Below, piece by piece: positions 42,769 through 44,407 of a stretch of DNA of 44,407 bases. Source of the DNA: Herbiconiux sp. (GTDB taxonomy: Bacteria; Actinomycetota; Actinomycetes; Actinomycetales; Microbacteriaceae); NCBI RefSeq assembly GCF_023264855.1, contig NZ_JAHFUW010000039.1, positions 1-44,407 on the forward strand, written 5' to 3'. Position numbers and translations under genes: made by a program. Below the pieces are notes generated by a model. The model was not told the origin of the DNA, did not search any database, and was given only the letters and a program-made list of their open reading frames with translations. Numbering within the stretch: position 1 is the first letter of the stretch; each line of letters starts with the position of its first letter.

Positions 42769-43923
42769 CTACCGGGCCGTCTGGATCGGCCCCGTGAACT
42801 GACTCGCCCGCCCCTCGGCACCGTGGTCGCCGTGGAACAGCGCGGAGGCGTCGTGGTCTCCCGTGTGCGGCGGCCGCGAGATATCGGTCTCCTCCTCCAC
42901 CATCCGCACCCGGGTGCGCGGAACCGACTGCGGGCTGCTGCGGTAGAGCCACGCCACCATCTCCTCGCGGATGAAGCAGCGCAGGTCGAACAGGGTCGGC
43001 GCATCGATCGCGGTCACCAGGATGCGCACGCGCACGAAGCCGCCCACCGCATCCGTCACCTGCAGCACGCTCACCCGCTGGTCCCAGAGGTCGGTGCGGG
43101 TCAGGATGCGCGCGAGCTCGTCCCGCATCTCGCCCGGCGTCACGCGCCAGTCGAGGTCGAACTCCACCGAGCCGAGCAGTTCGGAGTTGCGACGGGTCCA
43201 GTTCTGGAACGGCTTCGAGGTGAAGTAGGTGCTCGGCAGCACCATCCGCCGGTCATCCCAGATGTGCACCACCACGTAGGTGAGGGTGATCTCCTCGATC
43301 CGGCCCCACTCGTTCTCGACGATCACCACGTCGTCGACCCGCACGGCGTCGCTGAACGCGATCTGCATGCCGGCGAACACGTTGCCGAGGGTCGACTGGG
43401 CGGCGAGGCCCGCGATGATCGACACCACACCGGCACTCGCCAGCACGCTGGTGCCCACCGCCTGCGCTCCCGGGAAGGTGAGCAGGATGGCGCCGACGGC
43501 GATCACGATCACCGCGGCCATGCCGAGCCGGCGCAGGATGAGCACCTGGGTGCGCAACCGGCGGGCGATCCGGTTGTTCGGGCGGTCGATCGTGTATCGG
43601 GCGAGGGCGACGTCTTCCAGGAACATCGCCAGGGCGCAGACCAGCCAGGCCCCGACGCCGATCGTGGCGATCAGGAACGCCTGGTTGACCGCCGGCATCC
43701 ACTCCCCCGCCGGGGCCGTGACGGCCACCGCCACCCACAGCAGCACCACCACGAGGAAGACCCGGAACGGGATGCGCGCCCTCTTCACGAGGGCGTTCGG
43801 CCAGCGCCTGCGACGAGCCGCGAGCCGGATGATCAGAGCCACGAGGGCGGTCAGCGCCAGCGCGATGACCAGGGCGGACATGGAAGCGATCGCGAGGGCG
43901 ATCCAGCTTCGTTCGACGGACAT
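42769..43923 (-). CDS. Mechanosensitive ion channel, MscS family
   Basis: A 384-aa membrane protein. Four to five hydrophobic segments occupy about 8-190. The pore-lining helix region Ala-Gly-Val-Val-Ser-Ile-Ile-Ala-Gly-Leu-Ala-Ala-Gln-Ser is about 164-177, followed by the MscS beta domain (Asn-Val-Phe-Ala-Gly-Met, then Val-Asp-Asp-Val-Val near 195). The C-terminal ~60 residues are hydrophilic and acidic. Such channels release solutes on hypo-osmotic shock. The ATG at 43923 has AAGGGAA upstream. Proximity to otsAB fits an osmotic-stress theme but is not proof of linkage. Confidence 0.92.
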   Translation of the reverse strand: MSVERSWIALAIASMSALVIALALTALVALIIRLAARRRRWPNALVKRARIPFRVFLVVVLLWVAVAVTAPAGEWMPAVNQAFLIATIGVGAWLVCALAMFLEDVALARYTIDRPNNRIARRLRTQVLILRRLGMAAVIVIAVGAILLTFPGAQAVGTSVLASAGVVSIIAGLAAQSTLGNVFAGMQIAFSDAVRVDDVVIVENEWGRIEEITLTYVVVHIWDDRRMVLPSTYFTSKPFQNWTRRNSELLGSVEFDLDWRVTPGEMRDELARILTRTDLWDQRVSVLQVTDAVGGFVRVRILVTAIDAPTLFDLRCFIREEMVAWLYRSSPQSVPRTRVRMVEEETDISRPPHTGDHDASALFHGDHGAEGRASQFTGPIQTAR

Positions 43924-44083
43924 GGGTTCCCTTCTTCGTCCCGGTTCGGGGCGGGCGGTCGCCCGCCATGGGAAATTCCAGCCTAATCAGGGAATCGGAG
44001 ACCGCACCCCGGCGTGTCGAGCTTCACCGGCAACGCAGGGGACGCACACTGTTCACACAGCGGCAGGCGCGAAGGGAGCAGCG

Positions 44084-44407
44084 ATGATCGGGTGGAGACG
44101 ACGCGCGAAGGCGGCACGGGAGAGCACGGTCAGCCCGGAGCGCCTGTACGAGCTGGTCAGCCAGACCCTGATGGAGAACTTCGGTCCGCTCGGATCGTTC
44201 GCGATCACGCGGCGCAGCTCCGCCGACACCGACGACATCTTCCACACCGCGCTGGCCCGATCCGTGGCCCACGACATCGTGGCCAACCTCGCCGAGCACG
44301 GCATCACGGTGCGCACGACCCTCGGCCACGCCGAGGCCGGCGCCACCCCCGCCGCCGCATCCGCTCGCCTGGCGCCCGTCGAGCGCGTGTACGTGCCGCG
44401 CGATCTC
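44084..44407 (+). CDS. Unrecognised protein, N-terminal fragment (runs off window)
   Basis: The first 108 codons are present. The ATG at 44084 has AAGGGAG 8 nt upstream. The N-terminus is basic (Trp-Arg-Arg-Arg), followed by a soluble, apparently alpha/beta sequence with Leu-Tyr-Glu-Leu-Val-Ser-Gln-Thr-Leu and a segment rich in His and Asp. No family is recognised. It is divergent from the MscS gene across a 160-bp gap in which I see no other feature. Confidence 0.65.
   Translation, partial: MIGWRRRAKAARESTVSPERLYELVSQTLMENFGPLGSFAITRRSSADTDDIFHTALARSVAHDIVANLAEHGITVRTTLGHAEAGATPAAASARLAPVERVYVPRDL

Overview
The window is high-GC (about 70% G+C), densely packed actinobacterial chromosome, most likely from a Microbacteriaceae member (order Micrococcales). 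The support is the strong G/C third-codon bias, many GTG starts, the families present, and the leuB-ilvE-FAH / serA / ilvCNBD / gltX assortment, which resembles the neighbourhood known from Mycobacterium tuberculosis and relatives. I see no rRNA, CRISPR array, transposase, integrase or prophage gene, so this looks like core chromosome with a lineage-specific insert rather than a mobile island.

Layout. 1-4.4 kb: on the minus strand, the 5' end of a secreted protein gene, a tRNA-Gln(CTG) with its own promoter and terminator, a glycolipid-binding-fold protein, a DedA membrane protein, and gltX coupled by an ATGA overlap to a thioredoxin-reductase-like flavoprotein. 4.5-28.3 kb: a mixed block of accessory and housekeeping genes. 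It holds a LuxR-type regulator, a DUF1206 membrane protein, an unrecognised 535-aa protein, an AI-2E family transporter, an AbiEi/DUF559-like protein, an ABC exporter pair, an EthD-like plus MpaB-like operon, a three-repeat cell-wall-binding protein, small membrane proteins, a GNAT-AAA ATPase fusion, a MmcQ/YjbR protein, a DnaQ-like exonuclease, a DctA transporter divergent from a CitA/DcuS-type two-component system, two MFS transporters and a MarR regulator. 28.3-39.7 kb: a branched-chain amino acid and serine block, almost all on the minus strand: leuB-ilvE-FAH, serA, ilvC, ilvN, ilvB, ilvD. Three small membrane-protein genes are interspersed. 39.7-44.4 kb: otsA-otsB (trehalose synthesis), two small membrane proteins, an MscS-type channel and the start of an unrecognised gene.

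How genes work together. ilvD, ilvB/ilvN and ilvC encode the common steps of valine and isoleucine synthesis; leuB serves leucine and ilvE the final transamination of all three. OtsA makes trehalose-6-phosphate and OtsB dephosphorylates it; with the nearby MscS channel this gives an osmotic-stress theme. The divergent sensor/regulator pair probably controls dctA in response to a C4-dicarboxylate or similar carboxylate.

Most notable: (i) about a dozen genes carry a -10-like hexamer (TANNNT or close) 5-9 nt, usually exactly 6 nt, upstream of the start codon, the geometry expected of leaderless transcripts; this also helps choose several starts. (ii) An acetyltransferase-AAA ATPase fusion with intact ATPase motifs. 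(iii) A near-consensus promoter overlapped by a perfect palindrome in front of an MFS pump, with no TetR gene nearby. (iv) A patch of rare codons at the 3' end of ilvD. All family calls are by eye from motifs, without database searches.
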